From assembly GCA_020024075.1 (NCBI GenBank), contig JAHHUJ010000135.1:1-6044 (forward strand): DNA of 6,044 nt, given 5' to 3'. Positions 1 through 5,910 of the stretch are shown here, piece by piece; the first letter of the stretch is position 1, and the number at the start of each line of letters is the position of its first letter. The translations under genes and the position numbers were made by a program. This DNA is from Psychrobacter sp. (GTDB taxonomy: Bacteria; Pseudomonadota; Gammaproteobacteria; Pseudomonadales; Moraxellaceae). The notes beneath the pieces were generated by a model. It ran no database searches and was not told the DNA's origin. It saw only the letters and a list, made by a program, of their open reading frames with translations.

Positions 1-3
1 CAT

Positions 4-39
4 AAATAGTGCGATAATATAAGGGTTGTTGCACTATTT
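4..39. promoter_or_regulatory. Inverted repeat, possible NtrC-type enhancer of glnA
   Basis: Two perfect 9-bp arms, AAATAGTGC (4-12) and GCACTATTT (31-39), are separated by 18 bp. The GCACTAT core resembles the half-site of enterobacterial NtrC sites at glnA (GCAC...GGTGC type). The repeat lies about 150 bp upstream of the start of transcription predicted from the sigma-54 promoter, a normal distance for an NtrC enhancer. Against this, neither arm has a good partner half-site at standard NtrC spacing, so each would be a weak dimer site. The repeat is seen directly; its role is inference. It could instead belong to a gene upstream of the window. Confidence 0.35.
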
Positions 40-162
40 TTGACAATATTAAGCAGGTGATAACTAACTTAGTCCTAAAAATGGCATATAAATGCGTTCT
101 TTTCAGGGTTTTGTCTAATATTTATCAATAAATGTTAATATTTCAAAAAGAGTTGTTTTAAG

Positions 163-180
163 TTGGCATAGCAGTTGCAA
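163..180 (+). promoter_or_regulatory. Sigma-54 (RpoN) promoter of glnA
   Basis: TTGGCATAGCAGTTGCAA matches the -24/-12 consensus YTGGCACG-N4-TTGCW. It has the invariant GG (165-166) and GC (177-178) exactly 12 bp apart, and TTGCA is complete. The visible departures are T for C at 169 and A for G at 170. It has the same layout as the nitrogen-regulated glnAp2 promoter of enteric bacteria. Transcription should start near 190, leaving a leader of about 235 nt before the glnA start codon. It needs RNA polymerase-sigma-54 and an enhancer-binding activator, presumably NtrC, encoded elsewhere. Confidence 0.75.
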
Positions 181-292
181 CAATTAATATATCAAAGTAG
201 CAATAGGTTACTTAAAGTCGAACTTAGCTGTGCTGACTTGAATTTAAAAATTGTCATTAGAATTTTAAATTACTGTTACCTAAACTGTTTTT

Positions 293-301
293 TGATAAAA
301 T
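293..301 (+). promoter_or_regulatory. Possible extended -10 promoter for basal glnA transcription
   Basis: TGATAAAAT fits an extended -10 element (TGn followed by TAAAAT, 296-301). No good -35 is present at 16-18 bp; the best match around 273-278 agrees at three of six positions. If real, it gives a start near 308 and a leader of about 117 nt, a second, sigma-70 promoter like the one found at glnA in enterics. The DNA is AT-rich, so a chance match is quite possible. Confidence 0.25.
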
Positions 302-411
302 GAGAATAATATGCCAGCTTTTGAACCTAATAAGCCTAAGTGCCGCATAATAAATTCAAATTAAGTTCAGCTTAAACTACCCCACAAAAAAGTTCATTGT
401 GAACAATTAAT

Positions 412-417
412 GGAGAG
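412..417 (+). promoter_or_regulatory. Ribosome binding site that sets the glnA start
   Basis: GGAGAG lies 7 nt before the ATG at 425. An in-frame ATG at 410 overlaps this motif and has no Shine-Dalgarno of its own. This supports 425 as the start and gives a 469-residue protein. Confidence 0.8.
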
Positions 418-424
418 ACATATA

Positions 425-1834
425 ATGTCAAACAAACTATTCGATCTAATCAAAGAATCTAACGCCAAATGGGTAGATTTCCGTTTTACAGATACGATCG
501 GTAAAGAGCAGCACATCAGCTACCCTGCCTCAAGCATCGACGAGGATGTTCTTGAAGACGGTAAAATGTTTGATGGATCATCTGTTGCTGGCTGGAAAGG
601 CATTGAAGCTTCTGACATGATTTTGCGTCCAGATCCAGAGACAGCGTTTATCGACCCATTCTTTGATGCAACGACTGTGGTAGTAACTTGTGACATCATC
701 GAGCCGACTACTATGCAAGGCTATGAGCGTGACCCACGTTCAATCGCACACCGTGCAGAAGAATACTTAAAGTCAACAGGTATCGGTGATACTGCTTACT
801 TTGGTCCAGAGCCAGAATTCTTCGTATTTGATGACGTAAAATGGTCGGTAGATATGTCAGGTGCTCGTCACCGTATCACTGCTGAGGAAGCTGCTTGGTC
901 AACTGATAACGACTATGACTGGGGCAACATGGGTCACCGTCCACGCGTTAAAGGCGGTTACTTCCCAGTACCACCAGTAGATAGCTCACAAGATCTACGC
1001 TCAGTAATGTGTCAGCGTCTAGAAGACATCATGGGTCCAGACCGTGTAGAAGTTCATCACCACGAAGTAGCGTCATGTCAGTCTGAAATCGGTGTGTCAT
1101 TCAACACTATGGTTCGTAAAGCGGACGAAGTACAGCAGTTCAAATATGTGGTACATAACGTAGCCCATCAGTTTGGCAAAACAGCGACCTTTATGCCAAA
1201 ACCAATCGTAGGCGATAATGGTTCAGGTATGCACGTACATATGTCAATCTCTAAAGATGGCGTAAACACTTTTGCTGGTGATGAGTACGCTGGTTTATCA
1301 GAAACTGCACTATACTATATCGGTGGCATCATCAAGCACGCTCGTGCCCTTAACGCGATTGTTAACCCATCGACTAACAGCTATAAGCGTCTAGTACCTC
1401 ATTACGAAGCGCCAATCATGCTAGCTTACTCAGCGCGTAACCGTTCAGCGTCTATTCGTATTCCATACGTAAGCTCGCCTAAAGGGGTTCGTGTTGAAGC
1501 TCGCTTCCCAGATCCTACTGCTAACCCATACCTAGCGTTTGCGGCATTATTGATGGCCGGCCTTGATGGTATTCAGAACAAAATCCATCCTGGCGATGCA
1601 GCAGATAAGAACTTATATGACCTACCTCCTGAAGAAGAAGGCTCTATCCCAACTGTTGCTGAGAACTTAGAAGTGGCTCTACAAGCGCTAAAAGATGACC
1701 ACGAGTTCTTACTAAAAGGTGATGTGTTCACTAAAGGTATGTTAGATGCCTTTATCGAGCTTAAAGAGGAAGAAGTACGTCGTCTAAACACCACGGTACA
1801 CCCAGTTGAGTTTGATATGTACTATAGCCTATAA
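425..1834 (+). CDS. glnA: Glutamine synthetase, type I (GSI-beta)
   Basis: Cytoplasmic dodecameric enzyme that makes glutamine from glutamate, ammonia and ATP, the entry point of ammonium assimilation with GOGAT. The 469-residue length equals the E. coli enzyme. An N-terminal beta-grasp domain with the VDFRFTDTIGKEQHI block (residues about 16-30) and FDGSSVAGWKGI (49-60) leads into the catalytic domain. Visible there are GPEPEFFVFD (127-136, metal/glutamate-binding Glu129 and Glu131), the KPxxGDNGSGMHxH signature (259-272, His270), and NRSASIR (339-345, Arg340). KNLYDLPPEE at 395-404 places Tyr398 at the site adenylylated by GlnE in GSI-beta enzymes, so covalent control is expected. The ATG at 425 is preferred to the in-frame ATG at 410 because GGAGAG lies 7 nt before it. 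A sigma-54 promoter precedes the gene and a strong terminator follows, so it is probably transcribed alone; ntrB and ntrC are not adjacent. No key residue is missing. Confidence 0.98.
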   Translation: MSNKLFDLIKESNAKWVDFRFTDTIGKEQHISYPASSIDEDVLEDGKMFDGSSVAGWKGIEASDMILRPDPETAFIDPFFDATTVVVTCDIIEPTTMQGYERDPRSIAHRAEEYLKSTGIGDTAYFGPEPEFFVFDDVKWSVDMSGARHRITAEEAAWSTDNDYDWGNMGHRPRVKGGYFPVPPVDSSQDLRSVMCQRLEDIMGPDRVEVHHHEVASCQSEIGVSFNTMVRKADEVQQFKYVVHNVAHQFGKTATFMPKPIVGDNGSGMHVHMSISKDGVNTFAGDEYAGLSETALYYIGGIIKHARALNAIVNPSTNSYKRLVPHYEAPIMLAYSARNRSASIRIPYVSSPKGVRVEARFPDPTANPYLAFAALLMAGLDGIQNKIHPGDAADKNLYDLPPEEEGSIPTVAENLEVALQALKDDHEFLLKGDVFTKGMLDAFIELKEEEVRRLNTTVHPVEFDMYYSL

Positions 1835-1860
1835 TTATTAAAGGTTAGTTTATAAAAATG

Positions 1861-1888
1861 AAAACCCCAGCTTTCGAGCTGGGGTTTT
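1861..1888. terminator. Bidirectional rho-independent terminator between glnA and the SIMPL gene
   Basis: A perfect 12-bp inverted repeat, AAAACCCCAGCT (1861-1872) and AGCTGGGGTTTT (1877-1888), encloses a TTCG tetraloop. On the + strand the stem ends in TTTT then CGTTT. On the - strand it ends in TTTT then CATTTTTA. The two flanking genes converge on it, so it can end both transcripts. Confidence 0.92.
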
Positions 1889-1973
1889 CGTTTGAGAGCG
1901 GTTATTTATTATTACTTTTTATTACCTTTGAAGTTAGAGCAATGTCAAGAATGGTAAGGCAATAGCAAGATAG

Positions 1974-2699
1974 TTATTTCATAAATGGGATAAGTTCAAT
2001 AGTACCGCTTGCTGTCACCCCAACTTGGGTATTACCCGCTTCAAAGTTTTGGGCTGGAACACCACCTTTCGCTGCAGTATCACTCATCATCATAAGAGGA
2101 CGTGGTTGATATCCCCCATTGGAGTTAATAGAAACATTAACAATTTGATAGCCACTCATGTCCCAAGTCTCAGTCAATGATTGAGCCTGCTGTTTAAATT
2201 GTAGCGAAGCTTTTTTGATCAGCTCTTGTTCTAGCTGTTTTTGTTTTTTTTCAGAGACGCCGAACTGAATGTTTTGTACCACTAAGTTTTCTTGTAGCTT
2301 GGCCACAAGTTCACTGGTCTTAGCAAAGTCATTGCTCTGTAAGTCAATACTTACTCTACCTGTCCAGCCGACAATCTTACCATTATCATCATACTTAGGA
2401 TAAGTGTGCTGTTGTCCGGTGCTGGCAGTCACTGTAGGGTAGCGCTTAGCAATATTTAATGCTTGATTCATTGCCGTATTAAGCTCAGTCGCTAATCTTT
2501 TTGGGGTAGTGGCTTGTGCTTGCTTATATAAAGTAGCGGTAACCTGATCGTTTTCGACTTCTTGGTTGGCTTCTACATTAAAGCTGATTTGATTATAGCC
2601 TGTGGGCTCGGCATTCGCTGCTTGAGTGAATAGGGCAGAGCCACCTAGTAAGGCTAGTATACTAGCTTGAGATAGGGTTTTAGAGAGTGATTTTGACAT
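1974..2699 (-). CDS. Exported SIMPL-domain (DUF541, YggE-like) protein
   Basis: This 241-residue protein has a Sec signal peptide: Lys3 and Lys7, a hydrophobic stretch 12-25, and a likely cut after Ala30 (AANA/EP). It is therefore probably periplasmic. The rest fits the SIMPL/DUF541 family, which includes E. coli YggE. There is a first strand-helix part at 36-88 and a central VGWTGRVSIDLQSNDF block (110-125), equivalent to the family's conserved Gly-Trp/Tyr strand. A Lys/Gln-rich helix follows at 150-178, then a closing strand VGVTASGTIEL (227-237) after a Gly/Pro/Met-rich loop. The family's biochemical role is poorly defined; YggE has been tied to oxidative stress tolerance, and other members to outer-surface assemblies. 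No catalytic residues can be named. AAGGA lies 8 nt before the ATG, supporting this start. The gene stands alone, converging on glnA with about 340 bp of non-coding DNA upstream. Confidence 0.85.
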   Translation of the reverse strand: MSKSLSKTLSQASILALLGGSALFTQAANAEPTGYNQISFNVEANQEVENDQVTATLYKQAQATTPKRLATELNTAMNQALNIAKRYPTVTASTGQQHTYPKYDDNGKIVGWTGRVSIDLQSNDFAKTSELVAKLQENLVVQNIQFGVSEKKQKQLEQELIKKASLQFKQQAQSLTETWDMSGYQIVNVSINSNGGYQPRPLMMMSDTAAKGGVPAQNFEAGNTQVGVTASGTIELIPFMK

Positions 2700-2943
2700 T
2701 ATTGTATTCCTTACAAATTATAGGGGGTAGAATTTTGTGAATAAAGTCTGATACTTATAAGCTGCTTTGTGTGATTTTTAATTTGTGCTTTTTTCTAAAC
2801 ATAACTCTTTGCTAGACACAAGACAGAACCGCTATTTGCAAAAATAATATCATGTTACATATTTGCTGTAAGTGGTGTCCCTGTGAATATTGTTACACAA
2901 ACATGCTTTTGCTTTGCGCCTAATCAGCTATTTGTGTTACTTA
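2700..2943. other. Intergenic region upstream of the SIMPL gene
   Basis: AT-rich DNA between the divergent SIMPL gene and ffs, with no credible reading frame. It contains an imperfect inverted repeat, GTTACACAAA (2892-2901) and TTTGTGTTAC (2931-2940), with 9 of 10 positions pairing and a 29-nt spacer. That could be an operator or mere chance. On the minus strand a TATAAT lies at 2722-2717, but it would start transcription almost at the ribosome binding site and lacks a good -35. I cannot place the SIMPL promoter with confidence. Confidence 0.5.
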
Positions 2944-2984
2944 TAGGTAGAGCGAAGTAAATGTAGGTAGAGCGAAGTAAATGT
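2944..2984. repeat. Tandem duplication, 20-bp unit, two copies
   Basis: TAGGTAGAGCGAAGTAAATG occurs at 2944-2963 and again, identical, at 2964-2983; the shared T at 2984 extends the match by one base. The identity of the copies suggests a recent slippage or duplication event. It lies about 25 bp upstream of the ffs -35 element. No function is evident. Confidence 0.95.
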
Positions 2985-2990
2985 CTGAAT

Positions 2991-3016
2991 ATGCTTGAAA
3001 ACTATGCTTGAAAACA
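2991..3016. repeat. Tandem duplication, 13-bp unit, copying the ffs -35 region
   Basis: ATGCTTGAAAACT (2991-3003) is followed directly by ATGCTTGAAAACA (3004-3016), 12 of 13 bases the same. Each copy contains TTGAAA. The second copy's TTGAAA is the -35 element of the ffs promoter; the first is a displaced spare 13 bp upstream. Confidence 0.93.
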
Positions 3017-3035
3017 TTGAAACTTTAGGTATAAT
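3008..3035 (+). promoter_or_regulatory. Sigma-70 promoter of ffs
   Basis: TTGAAA (-35, 3008-3013), a 16-bp spacer and a perfect TATAAT (-10, 3030-3035). Transcription would start around 3042-3044, which coincides with the 5' end of the SRP RNA helix. The strong -10 suits a highly expressed housekeeping RNA. Confidence 0.85.
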
Positions 3036-3043
3036 ACGTGCTT

Positions 3044-3153
<110 letters not shown>

Positions 3154-3180
3154 TTTTTTTTGCCTAAAAATTTGATTAAC

Positions 3181-3211
3181 TTATCCGTAAGCTGCATTGA
3201 TTTGGTAAAAT
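3181..3211 (+). promoter_or_regulatory. Possible promoter of the lrgAB-like operon
   Basis: TGGTAAAAT (3203-3211) is an extended -10 (TGn + TAAAAT). A weak -35, TTATCC at 3181-3186, lies 19 bp upstream of the -10 hexamer. The start would be near 3218, about 50 nt before the first gene and past the ffs terminator. This is only a motif match. Confidence 0.35.
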
Positions 3212-3266
3212 CTAACTTTCATCGCTTACTATTATTGCTTTTTGCCTCGATTATTAAGGATGACTC

Positions 3267-3806
3267 ATGTCCACCGCTTCAAACGCTTCTAATAATCAGT
3301 CACCAACCCCAGGATCACAGGTTTCGCTGCCAGTAGCCATTATTTTTACACTGGCTATAGTCATTATTATTCGTGAAAGTGCGGTGTTAATTTGTCAGGC
3401 ATTAGGCTTTGCCAGTGCTGGTAATATTGTGGGCTTGATTGCTTTATTTTTGTTACTAATGGGACTGCGCTTTACAGTGGGACTTCCCGAATGGCTTACC
3501 AGTGCTAGTAATACCTTATTGGTAGATAGTGGCTTTGCTTTTTTGCCAGTATCTGCTGGAGCAGGCTTACTAATTTTCGGATTGGGTGACGAGTTCTGGG
3601 GCATTATGCTGACCTTGATTATCAGCACCTTGATACCTTTATGGGGATTAGCAAAACTCTCTAATATCTGGCTAAATGATGAGCAGACGGCGGTCTCCTC
3701 TCAAGACACAGCGCAAGCTCAAGCGAAGTCAGCTGCTGTGAAGCCCAGCTCAAATTCTTCTAACAATACTGATGTTAACAATACTAATAATGAGGGCGAT
3801 AAGTGA
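3267..3806 (+). CDS. CidA/LrgA family membrane protein
   Basis: This 179-residue inner membrane protein has four likely transmembrane helices: about 21-47 (with Arg36-Glu37 inside it), 51-67, 88-106 and 110-130. The AGNIVGLIALFLLLMGL block (51-67) and the FLPVSAGAGLL block (92-102) fit the CidA/LrgA family pattern (GNIxGxxLLFxLL ... FxPxGxG). Family members were first described as holin-like or antiholin-like modulators of murein hydrolases. LrgA-LrgB pairs have since been tied to pyruvate uptake, and the plant fusion PLGG1 moves glycolate/glycerate. Which role applies here cannot be read from sequence. Residues 138-179 form a hydrophilic Ser/Asn/Ala/Gln/Thr tail that looks disordered and is unusual for the family, whose members are mostly around 115-155 residues. 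AAGGA lies 6 nt before the ATG. The gene overlaps the LrgB-family gene by one base, so the two are translationally coupled. Confidence 0.88.
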   Translation: MSTASNASNNQSPTPGSQVSLPVAIIFTLAIVIIIRESAVLICQALGFASAGNIVGLIALFLLLMGLRFTVGLPEWLTSASNTLLVDSGFAFLPVSAGAGLLIFGLGDEFWGIMLTLIISTLIPLWGLAKLSNIWLNDEQTAVSSQDTAQAQAKSAAVKPSSNSSNNTDVNNTNNEGDK

Positions 3807-4510
3807 TGACTTTATTACAACTTATGCCTGAAGGCACCACATTATTTACGGTATTTGCCGCTTTTTTACTGACCTTGGTCGCCCATGTGTTGGCTCGTAT
3901 TTTATCAAAACGAATCTCCGGCCTACCCATGGTAATTACTGCCTTGGTGCTGGTATTGGTATTCTTATATATTTTTAGCTGGGACTATGAGCATTATTAT
4001 GCCGTTGCTAAGCCAGTATTTGACCATCTGCTAGGCTATGTGACTGTATTATTAGCCATCCCTTTGGCCACTATGAATTTCAAAGGGTTGCCTGTTAAAA
4101 AGCTGTCTATTATTGTATTAATGGCCAGCTTGGTTGGGGCTTTATTGCCTATGGCAATGGCCTACGCCTTCTCATTGAGCTATGAGACGATTTTGGCATT
4201 TTCTACCCGTTCAGTGACAACTCCGATTGGGTTAAGTGTGGCTGAGATTATCAAGGCACCTCTAGCATTAGCCAATCTGATTATTATTGTGTCAGGACTA
4301 CTCGGCGGCGCGGTAGCAAGACCTCTATTCCGTAACGTACAAGATGACCGAGCAAAAGGACTTGCCTTAGGCTTAGCAGCTCACGCTTTTGGTACTGTTG
4401 AAGCTTGGCAAATCAGTCATACTGCGGGCAGATACGCCGCCTTTGGTTTAGCCGTCAATGGCTTGCTAACTGCTATTTGGGTGCCCCTATTTGTGGCCGC
4501 TTTACTATAA
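3806..4510 (+). CDS. LrgB family membrane protein
   Basis: This 234-residue polytopic inner membrane protein is the usual partner of CidA/LrgA. Family blocks visible are LLGYVTVLLAIPLATM (75-90), RSVTTPIGLSVAEII (135-149), the Gly-rich helix SGLLGGAVARPLF (163-175), and GLALGLAAHAFGTVEA (185-200). A last hydrophobic segment runs from about 211 to 233. Substrate is unknown; the pair may act in cell-wall hydrolase control or in export/import of small carboxylates such as pyruvate. I chose the ATG at 3806, which shares its A with the upstream TGA stop. A GTG at 3803 is in frame and would add one residue. GAGGG at 3792-3796 is 9 nt from the ATG and 6 nt from the GTG, so either start is possible. 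The TAA stop merges into an 18-bp repeat array. Confidence 0.92.
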   Translation: MTLLQLMPEGTTLFTVFAAFLLTLVAHVLARILSKRISGLPMVITALVLVLVFLYIFSWDYEHYYAVAKPVFDHLLGYVTVLLAIPLATMNFKGLPVKKLSIIVLMASLVGALLPMAMAYAFSLSYETILAFSTRSVTTPIGLSVAEIIKAPLALANLIIIVSGLLGGAVARPLFRNVQDDRAKGLALGLAAHAFGTVEAWQISHTAGRYAAFGLAVNGLLTAIWVPLFVAALL

Positions 4511-4511
4511 G

Positions 4512-4598
4512 GCTATAAATTTTGAGAAAGCTATAAATTTTGAGAAGGTTATAAGTCTTGAGAAGGTTATAAGTCTTGAGAAGGTTATAAGTCTTGAG
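4512..4598. repeat. 18-bp tandem repeat array, about 4.8 copies
   Basis: Units begin at 4512, 4530, 4548, 4566 and 4584; the last is cut after 15 bases. Copies 1-2 read GCTATAAATTTTGAGAA(A/G). Copies 3-5 read GTTATAAGTCTTGAG(AAG), differing from the first pair at three positions but identical among themselves. This implies two rounds of expansion. The AAG before copy 1 (4509-4511) matches the AAG ending copies 2-4, so the array reaches into the lrgB stop codon. It has stops soon after lrgB and does not code. Units have no clear internal dyad, and their TTGAGA and TATAAG hexamers are 4 or 22 bp apart, so they do not form a normal promoter. Confidence 0.95.
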
Positions 4599-4606
4599 TT
4601 CAAAAT

Positions 4607-4639
4607 TTTACTCTAAAGCCAAAAGAGCTTTGGGGTAAG
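4607..4639 (+). terminator. Hairpin after the lrgAB-like operon, possible terminator
   Basis: TTTACTCTAAAGC (4607-4619) pairs with GCTTTGGGGTAAG (4627-4639) over 13 positions, three of them G-U, around a 7-nt loop. The sequence after the stem, TTGATTCTAATTT, is T-rich but broken, so release may be weak. Its place about 100 bp after lrgB fits a terminator or a 3'-end stabilising stem. Confidence 0.5.
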
Positions 4640-4930
4640 TTGATTCTAATTTACCTAAAAAGAGACAGCTAACAAGAGCTTAAAGCTTACTTTCAGTAAC
4701 AATATTTCTTATTCTTTCTGAACTGCTGTTTAACGGATACAGAAAGGATTATCTGTTAGATATAAAGATTTAATAGTGCTATATTACGTTGTCTTATCGT
4801 ATTATATAGTTTAATTAAGCTTATAATTTGCCCTTCCTTTATCGTATCGGCTATTGGCAAACTTTATAAGCCGCAGCTACTTTATACCCCTCTAATATAT
4901 AAATTGTATGGTCTCAAAAATAAGTGAAAA
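4640..4930. other. AT-rich intergenic region upstream of the lytic transglycosylase gene
   Basis: No reading frame or RNA gene is recognised in these 291 bp. An 11-position hairpin, TTTAACGGATA (4729-4739) with TATCTGTTAGA (4750-4760), has two G-U pairs and a 10-nt loop. A TATAAT at 4822-4827 could be a -10 box, but no acceptable -35 sits 16-18 bp upstream. ACTTTATA occurs twice (4861-4868 and 4879-4886) with starts 18 bp apart. The promoter of the next gene probably lies here but cannot be fixed. Confidence 0.5.
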
Positions 4931-5773
4931 ATGAATATGACTGAATTGTTGAATAAAGTTGTAGCTCGTTCAGCCAGTTTGGTTGCCGGTTCAATAATTA
5001 TCTCTTCAAGCATATTGGCAGCAAATGCTGGAAATATGTACATCTACAAAGATGATTCGGGTCAGGTACTTCTTACTAATGTGAATCCTTCTGATAACTT
5101 TAATAAGTACTCAAAAAAAGTCAAAGTTAACTACTACCCAAACTCAGGGGCAGATTTAACAGCGTCTAATACCTTAACCATCAAAGAACCCAGCTACTTT
5201 AGTACGCTCAACTCTAGAAGTTATAGTGATATGCCAAGTAGCCCTAGCTCAAGCAGTAGCATTGGATCGGGTAATAACTTATACGATCATTACATCCTTG
5301 AGTCAGCCAAACGTCATGGTGTCGATCCTGGCCTACTAAAAGCAATGATGCATACTGAGTCCTCATTCAACCCTAATGCCCGCTCTCCAGTGGGTGCTCA
5401 GGGCTTGATGCAGCTGATGCCTGCCACCGCTCGCCGCTTCTCTGTGGTCAATGCTTGGAACCCAGCCGAAAATATCGAAGGTGCCGCTAAATATGTGGCT
5501 TGGCTTAGCAGACGCTTTAACGGTAAAGTTGAACATATCTTGGCCGGCTATAACGCAGGAGAAGGCAACGTAGATAAGTATGGCGGTGTGCCTCCTTTTA
5601 GAGAAACCCGAAACTACGTTCAAAGAGTGCTCAATCGTTATAACAGCCTATATCGTACTAATGGCTCCTTTAATACAGTGGCCGCCACTACTTCAGAGCC
5701 AAGCTATCCGGCAGAAAATTATGCGGCCAGCTCGACCTCTTTTGGCACTACTAGCAATAGCTATACGCAATAA
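4931..5773 (+). CDS. Secreted lytic transglycosylase (DUF4124 + SLT domain)
   Basis: Cleaves the MurNAc-GlcNAc bond of peptidoglycan without water, leaving 1,6-anhydroMurNAc; expected in the periplasm. It has 280 residues. A signal peptide (Lys9, Arg13, hydrophobic 15-31) has a likely cut after Ala33 (ANA/GN). A short DUF4124-like segment, MYIYKDDSGQVLLTN (36-50), follows. A Ser/Pro-rich linker spans about 91-115. The SLT (family 1, Slt70-like) catalytic domain runs about 117-240. It shows ESAKRHGVDPGLLKAMM (124-140), catalytic Glu143 in HTESSFNPNA, GAQGLMQLMP (155-164), AGYNAGEGNV (205-214) and a closing ETRNYVQRVLNRY (225-237). A Ser/Thr/Tyr/Asn-rich tail ends the protein. The alpha-superhelical domain of Slt70 is absent. 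The Shine-Dalgarno is poor: TAAGTGA at 4921-4927 is only 3 nt from this ATG but 9 nt from an in-frame ATG at 4937, so the start may be two codons later. Confidence 0.93.
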   Translation: MNMTELLNKVVARSASLVAGSIIISSSILAANAGNMYIYKDDSGQVLLTNVNPSDNFNKYSKKVKVNYYPNSGADLTASNTLTIKEPSYFSTLNSRSYSDMPSSPSSSSSIGSGNNLYDHYILESAKRHGVDPGLLKAMMHTESSFNPNARSPVGAQGLMQLMPATARRFSVVNAWNPAENIEGAAKYVAWLSRRFNGKVEHILAGYNAGEGNVDKYGGVPPFRETRNYVQRVLNRYNSLYRTNGSFNTVAATTSEPSYPAENYAASSTSFGTTSNSYTQ

Positions 5774-5802
5774 AACTCAATCAGAACTAAAAAACTTACC
5801 TC

Positions 5803-5838
5803 AAAAAAGGCCTTCTAATATTTTAGAAGGCCTTTATG
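5803..5838. terminator. Bidirectional rho-independent terminator, stronger on the minus strand
   Basis: A perfect 13-bp inverted repeat, AAAGGCCTTCTAA (5806-5818) and TTAGAAGGCCTTT (5823-5835), closes a 4-nt TATT loop. The A6 run at 5803-5808 gives six U residues at the 3' side in a minus-strand transcript. The plus-strand transcript has only UUU followed by AUGUU. It separates the lytic transglycosylase gene from the convergent partial gene and should end both. Confidence 0.9.
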
Positions 5839-5910
5839 TTATGATTAACTCAAACACTTACTGTTAAAACACTACTACTTTAAAAATTAAAAAATCACTC
5901 CTACTTTTAC

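Noticed and set aside
392..404. Palindrome GTTCA-TTG-TGAAC just before the glnA ribosome binding site
   Set aside because: Five-bp arms with a 3-nt loop are short enough to occur by chance in AT-rich DNA; nothing else supports an operator or riboswitch.
410..424. In-frame ATG at 410 giving a five-residue longer GlnA
   Set aside because: It overlaps the GGAGAG ribosome binding site of the ATG at 425, has no site of its own, and would lengthen a protein that otherwise matches the usual 469 residues.
2717..2722. Minus-strand TATAAT as promoter of the SIMPL gene
   Set aside because: The start of transcription would fall at the ribosome binding site itself and no good -35 is present at 16-18 bp.
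4512..4598. The 18-bp array read as a CRISPR or as stacked promoters
   Set aside because: The units abut with no spacers, and TTGAGA to TATAAG spacing is 4 or 22 bp, not 16-18.
5363..5623. Minus-strand open frame inside the lytic transglycosylase gene
   Set aside because: It is a shadow of the strongly supported SLT catalytic domain on the plus strand.
5580..5867. Plus-strand open frame overlapping the 3' end of the lytic transglycosylase gene and running through its terminator
   Set aside because: It lies in a different frame from a clear gene, crosses the terminator hairpin, and has no recognisable domain or good ribosome binding site.
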